From NCBI RefSeq assembly GCF_003590775.1, contig NZ_QYUM01000004.1:372001-436000 (forward strand): DNA of 64,000 nt, read 5' to 3'. This DNA comes from Sphingomonas cavernae (GTDB lineage Bacteria > Pseudomonadota > Alphaproteobacteria > Sphingomonadales > Sphingomonadaceae). A model generated the notes under the pieces. It made no database searches. It saw only the letters and a program-made list of their open reading frames with translations, and was not told the origin of the DNA. Shown piece after piece: positions 40,840 to 50,008 of this stretch; the stretch's first letter is position 1, and the number at the start of each line of letters is the position of its first letter. Position numbers and translations under genes: made by a program.

Positions 40840-41967
40840 ATGCGCGCCGAAGCGCAGGCCAATGCCGACAAGATCAACGACGCGCTCGCGCTGCTCCGCC
40901 GCTTCCTCGACTGGGATCGCGCGCTGCGCCGGCTAGACGAGCTCAATGCGCGCGTCGAGGACCCGACCTTGTGGGACGACCCCCGGGCCGCGCAGGAGGT
41001 GATGCGTGAGCGCCGCCGTCTCGACGAGGCGATCAGCGCGACACGCGCGATCGAGACCGAGCTTGCCGACACCGTCGAGCTTATGGAAATGGCCGAGGCC
41101 GAGGGCGATGAAGCCATGGTCGACGAAGGCGTCGCGGGTCTTGCTGCGCTCGCTGCGCGTGCCGACGACGACAAGATCAAGGCACTGCTCGCGGGCGAGG
41201 CGGACGCCAATGACGCCTATATCGAGGTGCATGCGGGCGCGGGCGGCACCGAGAGCCAGGACTGGGCCGAGATGCTCCAGCGCATGTACCAGCGCTGGGC
41301 CGAAAAGCGCGGGTTCAAGGTCGATCTGATCGAATATCAGGCGGGCGAACAGGCCGGGATCAAGTCCGCCACGCTCCAGATCAAGGGCGAGAACGCCTAT
41401 GGCTACGCCAAGACCGAGAGCGGCGTGCACCGTCTCGTCCGCATCAGCCCTTATGACAGCTCGGCGCGGCGCCACACGAGCTTTTCGTCGGTCTGGGTCT
41501 ATCCCGTGATCGACGACAATATCGAGATCGAGCTCAACGAGGGCGACGTCAAGATGGACACCTACCGCGCAAGCGGAGCCGGCGGTCAGCACGTCAACAC
41601 CACCGATTCGGCGGTGCGCCTAACGCACATTCCGACGGGCATCATCGTCGCCAGCCAGAACGACCGGTCGCAGCACAAGAACCGTGCGACCGCGATGAAC
41701 ATGCTGAAAGCGCGGCTCTACGAGGCCGAGCTGCAGAAGCGCGAAGCCGCGGCGAGCGGCGAATATGCGGCGAAAACCGATATCGGCTGGGGCCACCAGA
41801 TCCGTTCCTATGTGCTGCAACCCTATCAGTTGGTGAAGGATTTGCGCACGGGGGTCACTTCCACCGCGCCCTCGGATGTGCTTGATGGCGCACTCGATCC
41901 CTTCATGGCGGCCGCGCTCTCGCAGCGCGTGACCGGCGAGAAGGTCGAAGTGGAGGATGTCGACTAG
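40840..41967 (+). CDS. prfB: Peptide chain release factor 2
   Basis: 375 residues from ATG 40840; GGAGA lies upstream. The GGQ motif that triggers peptide hydrolysis is at 248-250 ([15 protein letters not shown]). The stop-codon recognition tripeptide is SPY (203-205, [14 protein letters not shown]) instead of the usual SPF; SPY is, as far as I recall, common in alphaproteobacteria. The reading frame is continuous, without the in-frame TGA and +1 shift used in E. coli prfB. RF2 reads UAA and UGA. It overlaps the lipoprotein methyltransferase gene by 11 bases. Confidence 0.96.
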   Translation: MRAEAQANADKINDALALLRRFLDWDRALRRLDELNARVEDPTLWDDPRAAQEVMRERRRLDEAISATRAIETELADTVELMEMAEAEGDEAMVDEGVAGLAALAARADDDKIKALLAGEADANDAYIEVHAGAGGTESQDWAEMLQRMYQRWAEKRGFKVDLIEYQAGEQAGIKSATLQIKGENAYGYAKTESGVHRLVRISPYDSSARRHTSFSSVWVYPVIDDNIEIELNEGDVKMDTYRASGAGGQHVNTTDSAVRLTHIPTGIIVASQNDRSQHKNRATAMNMLKARLYEAELQKREAAASGEYAAKTDIGWGHQIRSYVLQPYQLVKDLRTGVTSTAPSDVLDGALDPFMAAALSQRVTGEKVEVEDVD

Positions 41968-42688
41968 ACCGATGCGCCGCGCGGGGTTTCTGTTGCTGCT
42001 TTTGTCGCTCGCCGCATGCCGGCAGGGTGAGGCGCAGCTCAGCTTCCCCGAGGCTGACCGCCCCGTCGCCCCCATCGTCTCGAGCCGCTTCTCGACCGAG
42101 GAGGCGCGCGACCGCGTCAACGAGGCCGATACCGTGATGGGCAAGGCGGGGATCAAGCCGGGCATGACGATCGCCGATATCGGCGCGGGCGAAGGCTATT
42201 ACACCATTCGCCTTGCCTCGCGCGTGGGCGCGAAGGGCCGCGTGCTTGCCGAGGACATTATTCCCGAGGTCCGGGATGCGCTTGCCGAGCGCGTCAACCG
42301 CGAGCGGCTCGACAATGTCAGCGTCCGGCTGGGCGAGCCGGAGGACCCGAAGCTGCCCGAAAAAAGCTTCGACCGGATTTTCATGGTGCACATGTATCAT
42401 GAGATCACCCAGCCTTATGAATTCCTCTGGCGGATGCGCCCGTCGCTGCTGCGCACCGGCCGCGTGATCGTCGTCGATGCCGAGCGGCCGACCAAGGACC
42501 ATGGCACGCCGATCGCGCTGCTGCGCTGCGAGTTCGCGGCGGTCGGCTATGCGCAGGTCGACTATCAGTCGCTGCCCGCGGTCGATGGCTATATCGCGCA
42601 GTTCGAAGCGAGGGGCCCACGCCCCGAGCCGAGCGAGATTCGCGGCTGCCGTTATGGCGCTAAAGCAGCCCCGCCCCGCGAAAGCTGA
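41957..42688 (+). CDS. Lipoprotein-type SAM-dependent methyltransferase
   Basis: 243 residues from ATG 41957 inside the end of prfB; ATG 41972 is an alternative with GGAGG 15 bases upstream. The N-terminus [15 protein letters not shown] is a lipoprotein signal with lipobox SLAAC. The methyltransferase fold follows: [20 protein letters not shown] (motif I), [30 protein letters not shown] and [22 protein letters not shown]-binding enzyme with a periplasmic export signal is unusual, because SAM is made and used in the cytoplasm; related exported methyltransferase-like proteins exist in proteobacteria. The substrate is unknown. It converges on the JAB-protein gene with 29 bases of overlap. Confidence 0.8.
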   Translation: MSTRPMRRAGFLLLLLSLAACRQGEAQLSFPEADRPVAPIVSSRFSTEEARDRVNEADTVMGKAGIKPGMTIADIGAGEGYYTIRLASRVGAKGRVLAEDIIPEVRDALAERVNRERLDNVSVRLGEPEDPKLPEKSFDRIFMVHMYHEITQPYEFLWRMRPSLLRTGRVIVVDAERPTKDHGTPIALLRCEFAAVGYAQVDYQSLPAVDGYIAQFEARGPRPEPSEIRGCRYGAKAAPPRES

Positions 42689-43208
42689 AACAGCAGCGTT
42701 CCGCGAAGACCAGATGATCGTGGAGCCAGAGACCAAGCGGCCGGACGACGTCGGCGAGCGTGCGCGTTGCCGCCAGGTCGGCGGAGCTCGGTTCGGCGAT
42801 ACCGCCCGGATGGTTGTGTGCGACGATCAGCGCCGCGCTCTGAAGCGCGAGCGCATCCGCTACGATCGTGCGGATCGGCAGATCGACGCGATCGACGCGG
42901 CGCGCATAGCGCAGCCTCAGCCCGATCAGCCCGTCGTCCGAATCGAGATGCGCGACGCACAGCATCTCGCAGCGCATCCGCGCCATGCCCGGCCCCAGAA
43001 ACGCGATCGCGGCCGCACTGCTCTCGAATCTGCGACGCATATGGGCAGCTCCGCCATGACTGACATCTCCGCGCGACCCACCCCAAAATCCGGGATTCGC
43101 GCGATCTGACGAAGCGAAAGCCGCTGCAAAACGGCTGGAATCGCCCGAAATCGCATCCATTTCGGAGGAAGCGGATAAAGGCTTGGCGAGCGGCGCGGGC
43201 GCGGCCAT
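42660..43208 (-). CDS. RadC-type JAB domain protein, short form
   Basis: 182 residues from ATG 43208; ATG 43160 is an alternative start, and neither has a strong Shine-Dalgarno. The metalloprotease-like JAMM motif H-x-H-x7-S-x2-D is present in AHNHPGGIAEPSSADL, followed by ADVVRPLGLWLHDHLVF. RadC proteins of about 220 residues carry an N-terminal helix-hairpin-helix, which is not visible here. RadC was named for DNA repair, but the true activity remains undetermined. Start codons of this gene and of thyA are 14 bases apart and divergent. Its 3' end overlaps the methyltransferase gene. Confidence 0.8.
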   Translation of the reverse strand: MAAPAPLAKPLSASSEMDAISGDSSRFAAAFASSDRANPGFWGGSRGDVSHGGAAHMRRRFESSAAAIAFLGPGMARMRCEMLCVAHLDSDDGLIGLRLRYARRVDRVDLPIRTIVADALALQSAALIVAHNHPGGIAEPSSADLAATRTLADVVRPLGLWLHDHLVFAERCCFSFRGAGLL

Positions 43209-43222
43209 AAACGGCGGCGAAC

Positions 43223-44017
43223 ATGCAGGCCTATCTCGATCTTCTCCAGCGCATCCTCGACGAGGGGACCGACCAGCAGGACCGCACGGGCACCGGCACG
43301 CGCGCGGTGTTCGGTCATCAGATGCGCTTCGACCTGTCAAAGGGCTTCCCGCTCGTCACGACCAAGAAGCTGCACCTGCGCTCGATCATCATCGAACTGC
43401 TCTGGTTCCTGAAAGGCGACACCAATGTCCGCTGGCTTCAGGAGAACAAGGTCAGCATCTGGGACGAATGGGCGGGCGAAGACGGCGATCTCGGCCCCGT
43501 CTATGGCAAGCAGTGGCGTGACTGGGAAAGCGCCGACGGCCGCCATATCGACCAGATCGCCCGGCTCATCGACCAGATCCGCGCCCAGCCCTCCTCGCGC
43601 CGTCAGATCGTGACCGCATGGAACCCCGGCGAGATCGACCGCATGGCGCTGGCGCCCTGCCACTGCCTGTTCCAGACGCAGGTTGCGAACGGCCGGCTCA
43701 ACCTCCAGCTCTATCAGCGGAGCTGCGACGTCTTTCTCGGCCTGCCCTTCAACATCGCCTCCTACGCGCTGCTCACGCACATGCTGGCGCAGCAATGCGG
43801 GCTCGAGCCCGGCACCTTCGTCTGGACGGGCGGCGACACGCACCTCTATTCCAACCATTTCGAGCAGGCGCGGCTCCAGCTCTCACGTGAACCGCGGCCG
43901 CTGCCGACGCTGCATATCCTGCGCAAGCCCGACGCGATCGACGCTTATGAATATGAGGATTTCGAAATCCTCGGCTACGATCCGCACCCCCACATCAAGG
44001 CTCCGGTGGCGGTGTGA
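43223..44017 (+). CDS. thyA: Thymidylate synthase
   Basis: 264 residues, the same length as the E. coli enzyme, from ATG 43223. Motifs include [18 protein letters not shown], the folate/dUMP arginines [16 protein letters not shown], the catalytic cysteine C146 in LAPCHCLFQ, and [19 protein letters not shown]. It makes dTMP from dUMP using methylenetetrahydrofolate, which becomes dihydrofolate. folA follows with a four-base overlap and restores tetrahydrofolate, so the pair is functionally coupled. Confidence 0.98.
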   Translation: MQAYLDLLQRILDEGTDQQDRTGTGTRAVFGHQMRFDLSKGFPLVTTKKLHLRSIIIELLWFLKGDTNVRWLQENKVSIWDEWAGEDGDLGPVYGKQWRDWESADGRHIDQIARLIDQIRAQPSSRRQIVTAWNPGEIDRMALAPCHCLFQTQVANGRLNLQLYQRSCDVFLGLPFNIASYALLTHMLAQQCGLEPGTFVWTGGDTHLYSNHFEQARLQLSREPRPLPTLHILRKPDAIDAYEYEDFEILGYDPHPHIKAPVAV

Positions 44018-44502
44018 AGGGCCCCGAGATCGTCCTCATCGTCGCGCGGGCTGACAATGGCGTGATCGGACGCGCCGGCAAGCTTCCCTGGCACCTGCCC
44101 GCCGATCTCCGCCACTTCAAATCGCTGACGCAGAACACGCCGATGATCATGGGGCGCAAGACCTTTGACAGCCTGCCCGGGCTGCTCGAGGGCCGCCGTC
44201 ACATCGTCGTGACGCGCGACACCGGCTGGGACGAGGACGGCGCCGAGGTGGTCCATACCGCCGAGGACGCGCTCAGGCGCGCCAACGCGCCGCATGTTTC
44301 GGTGATTGGTGGTGCAGAGATATATGAGCTCTTCCTGCCGCGCGCCGACAGGATCGAGCTGACCGAGGTTCATCTGGACGCTGAGGGGGATACAGTGCTG
44401 GACAGCTTTGGAAAGGACTGGCGCGAAACGCGCCGCGAACGGCATGAGGCGGAAAACGGCCGCCCCGCCTACAGCTTTGTGACGCTGGTGCGCACCAGGT
44501 GA
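44014..44502 (+). CDS. folA: Dihydrofolate reductase
   Basis: 162 residues from GTG 44014, overlapping the thyA stop (GTGTGA). Motifs include [20 protein letters not shown], the catalytic acidic residue in [27 protein letters not shown] and [16 protein letters not shown]. It reduces dihydrofolate with NADPH and is the trimethoprim target. The M19 dipeptidase gene starts inside its last codons. Confidence 0.97.
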   Translation: MKGPEIVLIVARADNGVIGRAGKLPWHLPADLRHFKSLTQNTPMIMGRKTFDSLPGLLEGRRHIVVTRDTGWDEDGAEVVHTAEDALRRANAPHVSVIGGAEIYELFLPRADRIELTEVHLDAEGDTVLDSFGKDWRETRRERHEAENGRPAYSFVTLVRTR

Positions 44503-45758
44503 CGGGCGAACCCTCGGGCACGCGCCCCGGCGAAAACCCGGGGCCGACCGCACCGGAACCCGGAAGGCCACGGTCGCCGGGGTTCGTAAGACGCCGCATA
44601 GCGCTCGGCGTCGTCGTCCTGATCCTCATTCTGCTGGCCGGGTTCTTCGCGCTCGCGCCGGCGATGGTCGAGCGCGACATGAACATCGTCGCGCGGGGCC
44701 CGATGCCCGAGATCAGCGAAGACACGGCAGCGCTCCATAAGTCGCTTCAGATAGCCGATCTGCACGCCGACACGCTGATGTGGAAGCGCAAGCTGCTGAG
44801 CGACACGCGCCAGGGCCAGCTCGATCTCGGCCGGCTTGAGGCAGGCAATGTCGCGCTGCAGATATTCTCGTCGGTCACCAAGACGCCCAAGGGGCAGAAT
44901 TACGACGCGAACGGCGCTGACACCGATAACATCACGCTGCTGGCGGTGGCGCAGCTCCAGCCGGTGCGCACCTGGAACTCGCTGCTCCAGCGCTCGCTCT
45001 GGCACGCCGAAAAGCTCCGGCGCGCCGAAGACAAGGCAAAGGGCCGCCTGCGCATCGTCCGCAGCGGCAGCGACCTCGCCCGGTTGCTCGCAGAACGGAC
45101 CCGCGGCGCGCAGGTCACCGGCGCGCTGCTTTCGATCGAAGGGCTGCAGAATCTGGAAGGCCGCGCCGAGAATCTCGACACGCTCTACGACGCGGGCTTT
45201 CGCATGGCCGGCCTGACCCATTTCTTCGACAATGAACTTGCGGGCTCGATGCACGGGCTGGACAAGGGCGGCCTCACCCCGCTCGGACGCGATGTCGTCG
45301 CCGCTATGGAACGCAAGGGCATGATCGTCGACATAGCGCACGCCAGCCACACCGCGGTCGCCGAAACTCTTGCGATGGCGACGCGGCCGGTCGTCTCAAG
45401 CCATGGCGGCGTGCAGGCGACGTGCAAGGTCAATCGCAACCTCACCGATGAAGAGATACGGGGCGTGGCGCGCACCGGCGGCATTGTCGGCATCGGCTAT
45501 TGGGATGGCGCGGTCTGCGATACCAGCCCCGCCGCCATCGCCAACGCCATCGCCCATGTCCGCGATCTTGTCGGCATTCGCCATGTCGGGCTCGGCAGCG
45601 ATTTCGACGGCGCGGTCACCACGCGCTTCGATACCTCGCAGCTCGCGGCGATCACGCAGGCGCTCGTCGACCGCGGCTTTACCGAGGACGAGATCCGCGC
45701 CGTCATGGGCGGCAACGTGCTGCGGCTATTGGCGCAGGGGCTGGAGCCGAAGCCCTAA
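44499..45758 (+). CDS. Membrane-anchored dipeptidase, peptidase family M19
   Basis: 419 residues from GTG 44499, overlapping the folA stop by four bases. A membrane anchor is at about 30-52 (RRIALGVVVLILILLAGFFA), after a cytoplasmic proline-rich N-terminus. The M19 metal-binding motif is LQIADLHADTLMW. The rest of the active site includes LLSIEGLQNLEG, LTHFFDNELAGSMHG, VDIAHASHTAVAETL and RPVVSSHGG, with GIRHVGLGSDFDGAV late. Family M19 zinc enzymes include renal-type dipeptidases that cleave dipeptides, some with a D-residue, on the periplasmic side here. It is co-directional with thyA-folA and followed by a palindromic element. Confidence 0.93.
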   Translation: MTGEPSGTRPGENPGPTAPEPGRPRSPGFVRRRIALGVVVLILILLAGFFALAPAMVERDMNIVARGPMPEISEDTAALHKSLQIADLHADTLMWKRKLLSDTRQGQLDLGRLEAGNVALQIFSSVTKTPKGQNYDANGADTDNITLLAVAQLQPVRTWNSLLQRSLWHAEKLRRAEDKAKGRLRIVRSGSDLARLLAERTRGAQVTGALLSIEGLQNLEGRAENLDTLYDAGFRMAGLTHFFDNELAGSMHGLDKGGLTPLGRDVVAAMERKGMIVDIAHASHTAVAETLAMATRPVVSSHGGVQATCKVNRNLTDEEIRGVARTGGIVGIGYWDGAVCDTSPAAIANAIAHVRDLVGIRHVGLGSDFDGAVTTRFDTSQLAAITQALVDRGFTEDEIRAVMGGNVLRLLAQGLEPKP

Positions 45759-45760
45759 AA

Positions 45761-45893
45761 TCCTCCCCAAGCTCTGCTTGGGGAGGGGGACCACCCGAAG
45801 GGTGGTGGAGGGGCGGCGCGAAGCGCCGATCATCGAATGCCCCTCCACCGCGCTGCGCGCGGTCCCCCTCCCCGAGCAAGCTCAGGGAGGAAC
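45761..45893. repeat. Dispersed palindromic element between the dipeptidase and ribF
   Basis: Nested stems begin two bases after the dipeptidase stop: TCCTCCCCAAGC-TCT-GCTTGGGGAGG, then CCACC-CGAAG-GGTGG. They are mirrored by CCCTCCACC and GGTCCCCCTCCCCGAGCAAG toward 45893. Long arms also pair across the element (the GGAGGGGGACCACC and GGTCCCCCTCCC stretches). It resembles the stem-loop elements at 24413, 30067 and 46864 in style but not in sequence. Confidence 0.75.
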
Positions 45894-45937
45894 TATGGGG
45901 GTTTGCAGCCGCCCCACCCCACCCTATAGCCCGCCTT

Positions 45938-46876
45938 ATGGAGCGGCTTTCGGGCAGCGTCCGCGTCCCCGATCATTTGCGGGGCGGCGTGATCGCGCTG
46001 GGAAATTTCGACGGCTTTCACGCGGGCCACCAGGCGGTGGTCGGCCGCGCCGTCGCGCTTGCACGGCAGATGGGCGGTCCTGCGCTCGTCGCGACCTTCG
46101 ATCCGCACCCCGTCCGTCATTTCAAGCCCGATGCCGAGCCCTTTCGGTTGACCACGCTCGACCAGCGCCAGCGCCTCTTTGGCAAAGCGGGTGCCGATGC
46201 GATGCTCGTCTTCGAATTCGGCGCCGAACTGGCATCGCTGACCGCCGAGGAATTCGTGGCGCAGCGACTGGTCGACCTGATCGGCGCCAGGGGCGTCGTC
46301 ACCGGTGAAGACTTCACCTTCGGCAAGGGGCGCGGCGGCAATGTCGACGTGCTCGCCGAACTCGGCCTGCAATACGGGCTCGTCACCGAAGCCGTGGCGC
46401 CCGTCGCTGCGGGTGGCGAAGTGATCTCCTCCAGCCGTATTCGCGAGGCATTGCAGGCGGGCGACTGCGAAGCCGCGACACGGCTGCTCACGCGCCCTTT
46501 CGCGATCGAAGGCGTCGTCAAGCACGGCGACAAGCTGGGCCGCGACATCGGCTTTCCCACCGCCAATATAGAACTCGGCCATTATCTGCGCCCGCGCTAC
46601 GGCATCTATGCCGTCAGGGGCCGCCTTCCCGACGGCCGCGTGCTGGATGGCGCGGCCAATCTCGGCATCCGCCCGACATTCGATCCGCCCAAGGAACTGC
46701 TCGAGCCCCATTTCTTTGATTTCTCGGGGGACCTCTACGGCCAGACGATCGAGGTCGAGCTGATCCGTTTCCTCCGCCCCGAAATGAAGTTCGATGGCCT
46801 CGACGCGCTCAAGGTGCAGATCGCGCAGGATTGCGAGGATGCGAAGCGGGTTTTGTCAGCTCGCCCTCTCCCTTGA
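45938..46876 (+). CDS. ribF: Bifunctional riboflavin kinase/FAD synthetase
   Basis: 312 residues from ATG 45938. The N-terminal FAD synthetase (nucleotidyltransferase) has GGVIALGNFDGFHAGHQAVV and TFDPHPVRHF, and GGEVISSSRIREAL. The C-terminal flavokinase domain has FAIEGVVKHGDKLGRDIGFP, TANI and AANLGIRPTF. It converts riboflavin to FMN and FAD. Notable oddity: the last residues (ARPLP) and the stop codon lie within the left stem of the palindromic element at 46864-47040, so the repeat supplies the C-terminus. ileS follows, the usual alphaproteobacterial order. Confidence 0.95.
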   Translation: MERLSGSVRVPDHLRGGVIALGNFDGFHAGHQAVVGRAVALARQMGGPALVATFDPHPVRHFKPDAEPFRLTTLDQRQRLFGKAGADAMLVFEFGAELASLTAEEFVAQRLVDLIGARGVVTGEDFTFGKGRGGNVDVLAELGLQYGLVTEAVAPVAAGGEVISSSRIREALQAGDCEAATRLLTRPFAIEGVVKHGDKLGRDIGFPTANIELGHYLRPRYGIYAVRGRLPDGRVLDGAANLGIRPTFDPPKELLEPHFFDFSGDLYGQTIEVELIRFLRPEMKFDGLDALKVQIAQDCEDAKRVLSARPLP

Positions 46877-47040
46877 TGGGAGAGGGATACAGCGCCTTGG
46901 CGAGCGCAAGCGAGTTTAGGCGGTGTTGGGTGAGGGTGATGCCCGGCGTCGAGCATGATCCCAACATCACCCTCATCCAACTACGACTAGCCAGCAAGCT
47001 GGCAAGTCTGCGTACCCTTCTCCCATCAAGGGAGAAGGGT
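46864..47040. repeat. Dispersed palindromic element overlapping the ribF 3' end, family B
   Basis: Its left end CCCTCTCCC-TTGAT-GGGAGAGGG (46864-46886) contains the ribF stop TGA at 46874-46876. Its right end is ACCCTTCTCCC-ATCAA-GGGAGAAGGGT (47014-47040). The centre holds GGGTGAGGGTGATG and its complement CATCACCCTCATCC with 13 of 14 matches. GACTAG and CAAGTCTGCG motifs relate it to the element at 30067-30248. It fills almost all of the 210-base gap before ileS. Confidence 0.85.
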
Positions 47041-47086
47041 TTATCGCTTCAAACTTGCCGCGCGATCCTCTAAGCACCCCCCACCT

Positions 47087-49993
47087 ATGACCGAAAAGCC
47101 CGACTATAAAGACACCGTCTTCCTGCCGAAGACCGATTTCCCCATGAAGGCGGGGCTGGCCCAGAAGGAGCCGGCCATCCTCGAACGCTGGGCGAAGATC
47201 GGGATTTACGACCGGCTGCGCGAAACCCGCAACGGCCGCGAACGCTTCATCCTCCATGACGGCCCGCCCTACGCCAATGGCGACATCCATATGGGCCATG
47301 CGATGAACAAGGTGCTGAAGGACATCATCGTCCGTTCGCAGAGCCTTCTCGGCAAGGACGCGCCCTATATCCCGGGCTGGGACTGCCACGGCCTTCCGAT
47401 CGAATGGAAGATCGAGGAAGAATACCGCAAGAAGAAGCTCAACAAGGACGAGGTTCCCGCGGCCGAGTTCCGCGCCGAATGCCGCGCCTATGCCGAGAAA
47501 TGGGTCGCGGTGCAGCGCGCGCAGTTCGAGCGGCTGGGCGTGATGGGCGACTGGGAAGACCCGTACCTCACCATGAAGTTCGAGGCCGAGGCCGCGATCG
47601 TCGGCGAACTCCTCAAATTCGCGGAGAGCGGCCAGCTCTATCGCGGCGCCAAGCCCGTGATGTGGTCTCCCGTCGAGAAGACCGCGCTCGCCGAGGCCGA
47701 GGTCGAATATGAGGACATCACCTCGACGCAGATCGACGTTGGGTTCGAGATCGTCGAGAGCCCGATCCCCGAGCTTGTCGGCGCGCATGCGGTTATCTGG
47801 ACGACCACGCCGTGGACGATCCCGGTGAACCAAGCTTTGACTTATGGGCCGGAGATTGAGTATATCGTTGTTGCGCAGCGCGTCGACCACAAGGTCAAAC
47901 GGCGTTATCTTGTTGCGTGGGATCTGCTCGAAGCGTTTGAAAAGCGAGCACAGTTTCTGGCCTTTGACGACGACCTCGGTAACACGGTCGAACTGTGCGG
48001 ACGCTATAAGGGCTCGGACCTCGCCGGCACCATCGCCCGCCACCCGATGCACAAGCTCGGCGGCTTCTTCGCCAAGCCCCGCCCCTTCCTGCCCGGCGAT
48101 TTCGTCACCACCGATGCGGGGACGGGCCTTGTGCATATGTCGCCCGATCATGGCGAGGACGACTTCCTGCTGTGCAAGGCCAACGGTATCGATCCCGTCT
48201 TCGCGGTTACCGATGACGGCAAATATCGTGACGACTGGCTCTGGCTCGGCGGTCAGGGATCGGTCATCAACAACAAGTTCAACGCGCCCGATGGCCCGAT
48301 CTGCGAGGATCTGCGCGAAGCCGGCGCGCTGCTCGCGGCCTCGGCGGACTTCAACCACAGCTATCCGCACTCGTGGCGCTCAAAAGCGAAGATCATCTTC
48401 CGCTGCACCCCGCAGTGGTTCATTCCGATGGACAGGGCAGCGGGGAGCACACAAAACACCGTTCGGGCTGAGCCTGTCGAAGCCCTGCCCTTCCCTTCCT
48501 CCGGTGCCGAAGAAAAAACAGGCCTTCGACAAGCTCAGGCCGAACGGGTTGAGAGTAACGGAGCAACATTAAGGAACATCGCGCTCGACGCGATCGAGCG
48601 CACGCGCTGGGTGCCCGAAAAGTCGCGCAACCGCATCCATGCGATGGTCGAAGGCCGCCCCGACTGGGTGATCAGCCGCCAGCGCGCCTGGGGCGTGCCG
48701 ATCGCGCTCTATGTCCACCGCCAGTCGGGCGAGTATCTCCGCGACGCGGCGGTCAATGCCCGCATCATCGACGCTGTCACCAAGGGCGGCGCCGATGCGT
48801 GGTACGCCACCGACCATCAGGCGCTGCTCGGCCCCGACTACAGGCTCGAAGACTATGAGGTCGTCACCGACATCCTCGACGTCTGGTTCGATTCGGGCTC
48901 GACGCACGCCTTCGTGATCGAACAGCGTTATGGAGAGGGCGTCCGCGCCGATCTCTATATCGAGGGGTCTGACCAGCATCGCGGCTGGTTCCAGTCGTCC
49001 TTGCTCGAAAGCAGCGGCACGCGCGGCCGCGCGCCCTATGATGCGGTGCTGACGCACGGCTTCGCGCTCGACGGCAATGGCCGCAAGATGTCCAAGTCGC
49101 TCGGCAATGTCGTCGATCCCTTGAAGATCATCGGCGAGAGCGGCGCTGACATCCTGCGCATGTGGGTCGCCTCGGTCGATTATTTCGAGGACGTCCGCAT
49201 CGGCAAGGAGATCCTGTCGGGAACCTCCGACGCCTATCGCAAGCTGCGCAACACCTTCCGCTACCTGCTCGGTGCTCTGGACGGCTTCACCGAGGCTGAA
49301 AAGCTGCCCGTGGCCGAAATGCCCGAGCTGGAGCGCTATGTGCTCCACCTGCTTGGTGTTCTCGACGCCGATCTGAAACAGGCGACGGGCGACTTCGAGT
49401 TCAACCGCTACATCCGTGCGCTGACCGATTTCGCGAACGAGGATCTGTCGGCCTTCTTCTTCGATATCCGCAAGGACTGCCTCTATTGCGACGCGCCTTC
49501 GGACGCGAAACGTCGCGCCTATCGCACCGTGCTCGACACGCTGTTCCACGCGCTCGTCCGCTATGCCGCGCCGATCATCCCCTTCACCGCCGAGGAAGTG
49601 TGGCAATCGCGCTTTCCTACCGAAGACCAATCGGTGCATATGCTCGAATGGCCTGAGGTCGATGCGGGGTGGCGGGATGATGCGCTGGGGACGAAGTGGC
49701 AGGGCGTGCGCGGCGCGCGCGAGCGCGTCACCGAGGCTATCGAACCGCTGCGCCGCGAAAAGATCGTCCGCTCAAGCCTCGAGGCCGAAATCGCGGCGCC
49801 CGACCTCGCCGGGCTCGACGCTGAAGATTTCGCCGAAATCTGCATCGTCGCGCGTGCGATCAACGGCAGCGGCGACGCGGTGGAAGTTACACGGACCGAC
49901 AACGCCAAGTGCGGCCGCTGCTGGCGTCACCTTCCCGAGGTTGGTGAGGACGGTGATCTCTGCGCCCGGTGCGACGGTGTGGTCGGTGGCTGA
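47087..49993 (+). CDS. ileS: Isoleucyl-tRNA synthetase with an in-frame repeat-derived insertion
   Basis: 968 residues from ATG 47087. Class I signatures are the HIGH-type HMGH (68-71) in PPYANGDIHMGHAMNK and KMSKSLGN (near 665). The editing domain has VIWTTTPWTIPVNQALTYGP. The C-terminal zinc site is CGRCWRHLPEVGEDGDLCARC. About 42 residues (452-493) between the FIPMDRA stretch and TLRNIALDAIERTRWVPEKS are extra relative to ordinary IleRS. They are encoded by a palindromic element (see separate entry). The frame is preserved and contains no stop. The enzyme charges tRNA-Ile. It sits in a ribF-ileS-lspA-bamF order typical of alphaproteobacteria. Confidence 0.97.
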   Translation: MTEKPDYKDTVFLPKTDFPMKAGLAQKEPAILERWAKIGIYDRLRETRNGRERFILHDGPPYANGDIHMGHAMNKVLKDIIVRSQSLLGKDAPYIPGWDCHGLPIEWKIEEEYRKKKLNKDEVPAAEFRAECRAYAEKWVAVQRAQFERLGVMGDWEDPYLTMKFEAEAAIVGELLKFAESGQLYRGAKPVMWSPVEKTALAEAEVEYEDITSTQIDVGFEIVESPIPELVGAHAVIWTTTPWTIPVNQALTYGPEIEYIVVAQRVDHKVKRRYLVAWDLLEAFEKRAQFLAFDDDLGNTVELCGRYKGSDLAGTIARHPMHKLGGFFAKPRPFLPGDFVTTDAGTGLVHMSPDHGEDDFLLCKANGIDPVFAVTDDGKYRDDWLWLGGQGSVINNKFNAPDGPICEDLREAGALLAASADFNHSYPHSWRSKAKIIFRCTPQWFIPMDRAAGSTQNTVRAEPVEALPFPSSGAEEKTGLRQAQAERVESNGATLRNIALDAIERTRWVPEKSRNRIHAMVEGRPDWVISRQRAWGVPIALYVHRQSGEYLRDAAVNARIIDAVTKGGADAWYATDHQALLGPDYRLEDYEVVTDILDVWFDSGSTHAFVIEQRYGEGVRADLYIEGSDQHRGWFQSSLLESSGTRGRAPYDAVLTHGFALDGNGRKMSKSLGNVVDPLKIIGESGADILRMWVASVDYFEDVRIGKEILSGTSDAYRKLRNTFRYLLGALDGFTEAEKLPVAEMPELERYVLHLLGVLDADLKQATGDFEFNRYIRALTDFANEDLSAFFFDIRKDCLYCDAPSDAKRRAYRTVLDTLFHALVRYAAPIIPFTAEEVWQSRFPTEDQSVHMLEWPEVDAGWRDDALGTKWQGVRGARERVTEAIEPLRREKIVRSSLEAEIAAPDLAGLDAEDFAEICIVARAINGSGDAVEVTRTDNAKCGRCWRHLPEVGEDGDLCARCDGVVGG
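48435..48568. repeat. Palindromic element inserted in frame within ileS
   Basis: Arms 48461-48482 (starting GTTCGGGCTGAGCCTG) and 48524-48545 form an inverted repeat with 20 of 22 matches, extended outward by CC/GG to 48459 and 48547. It is translated as TVRAEPVEALPF ... TGLRQAQAERVESN, roughly residues 452-493 of IleRS. The same GTTCGGGCTGAGCCTGTCGA type of sequence is known as a dispersed intergenic repeat in sphingomonads (recalled). Exact ends of the insertion cannot be fixed without an alignment. Confidence 0.85.
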
Positions 49994-50008
49994 CTGCAGC
50001 CTGTCCCC

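Noticed and set aside
40840-41000. Programmed +1 frameshift in prfB
   Set aside because: The frame is continuous from ATG through the GGQ region with no in-frame TGA or CTTTGA slip site near the start.
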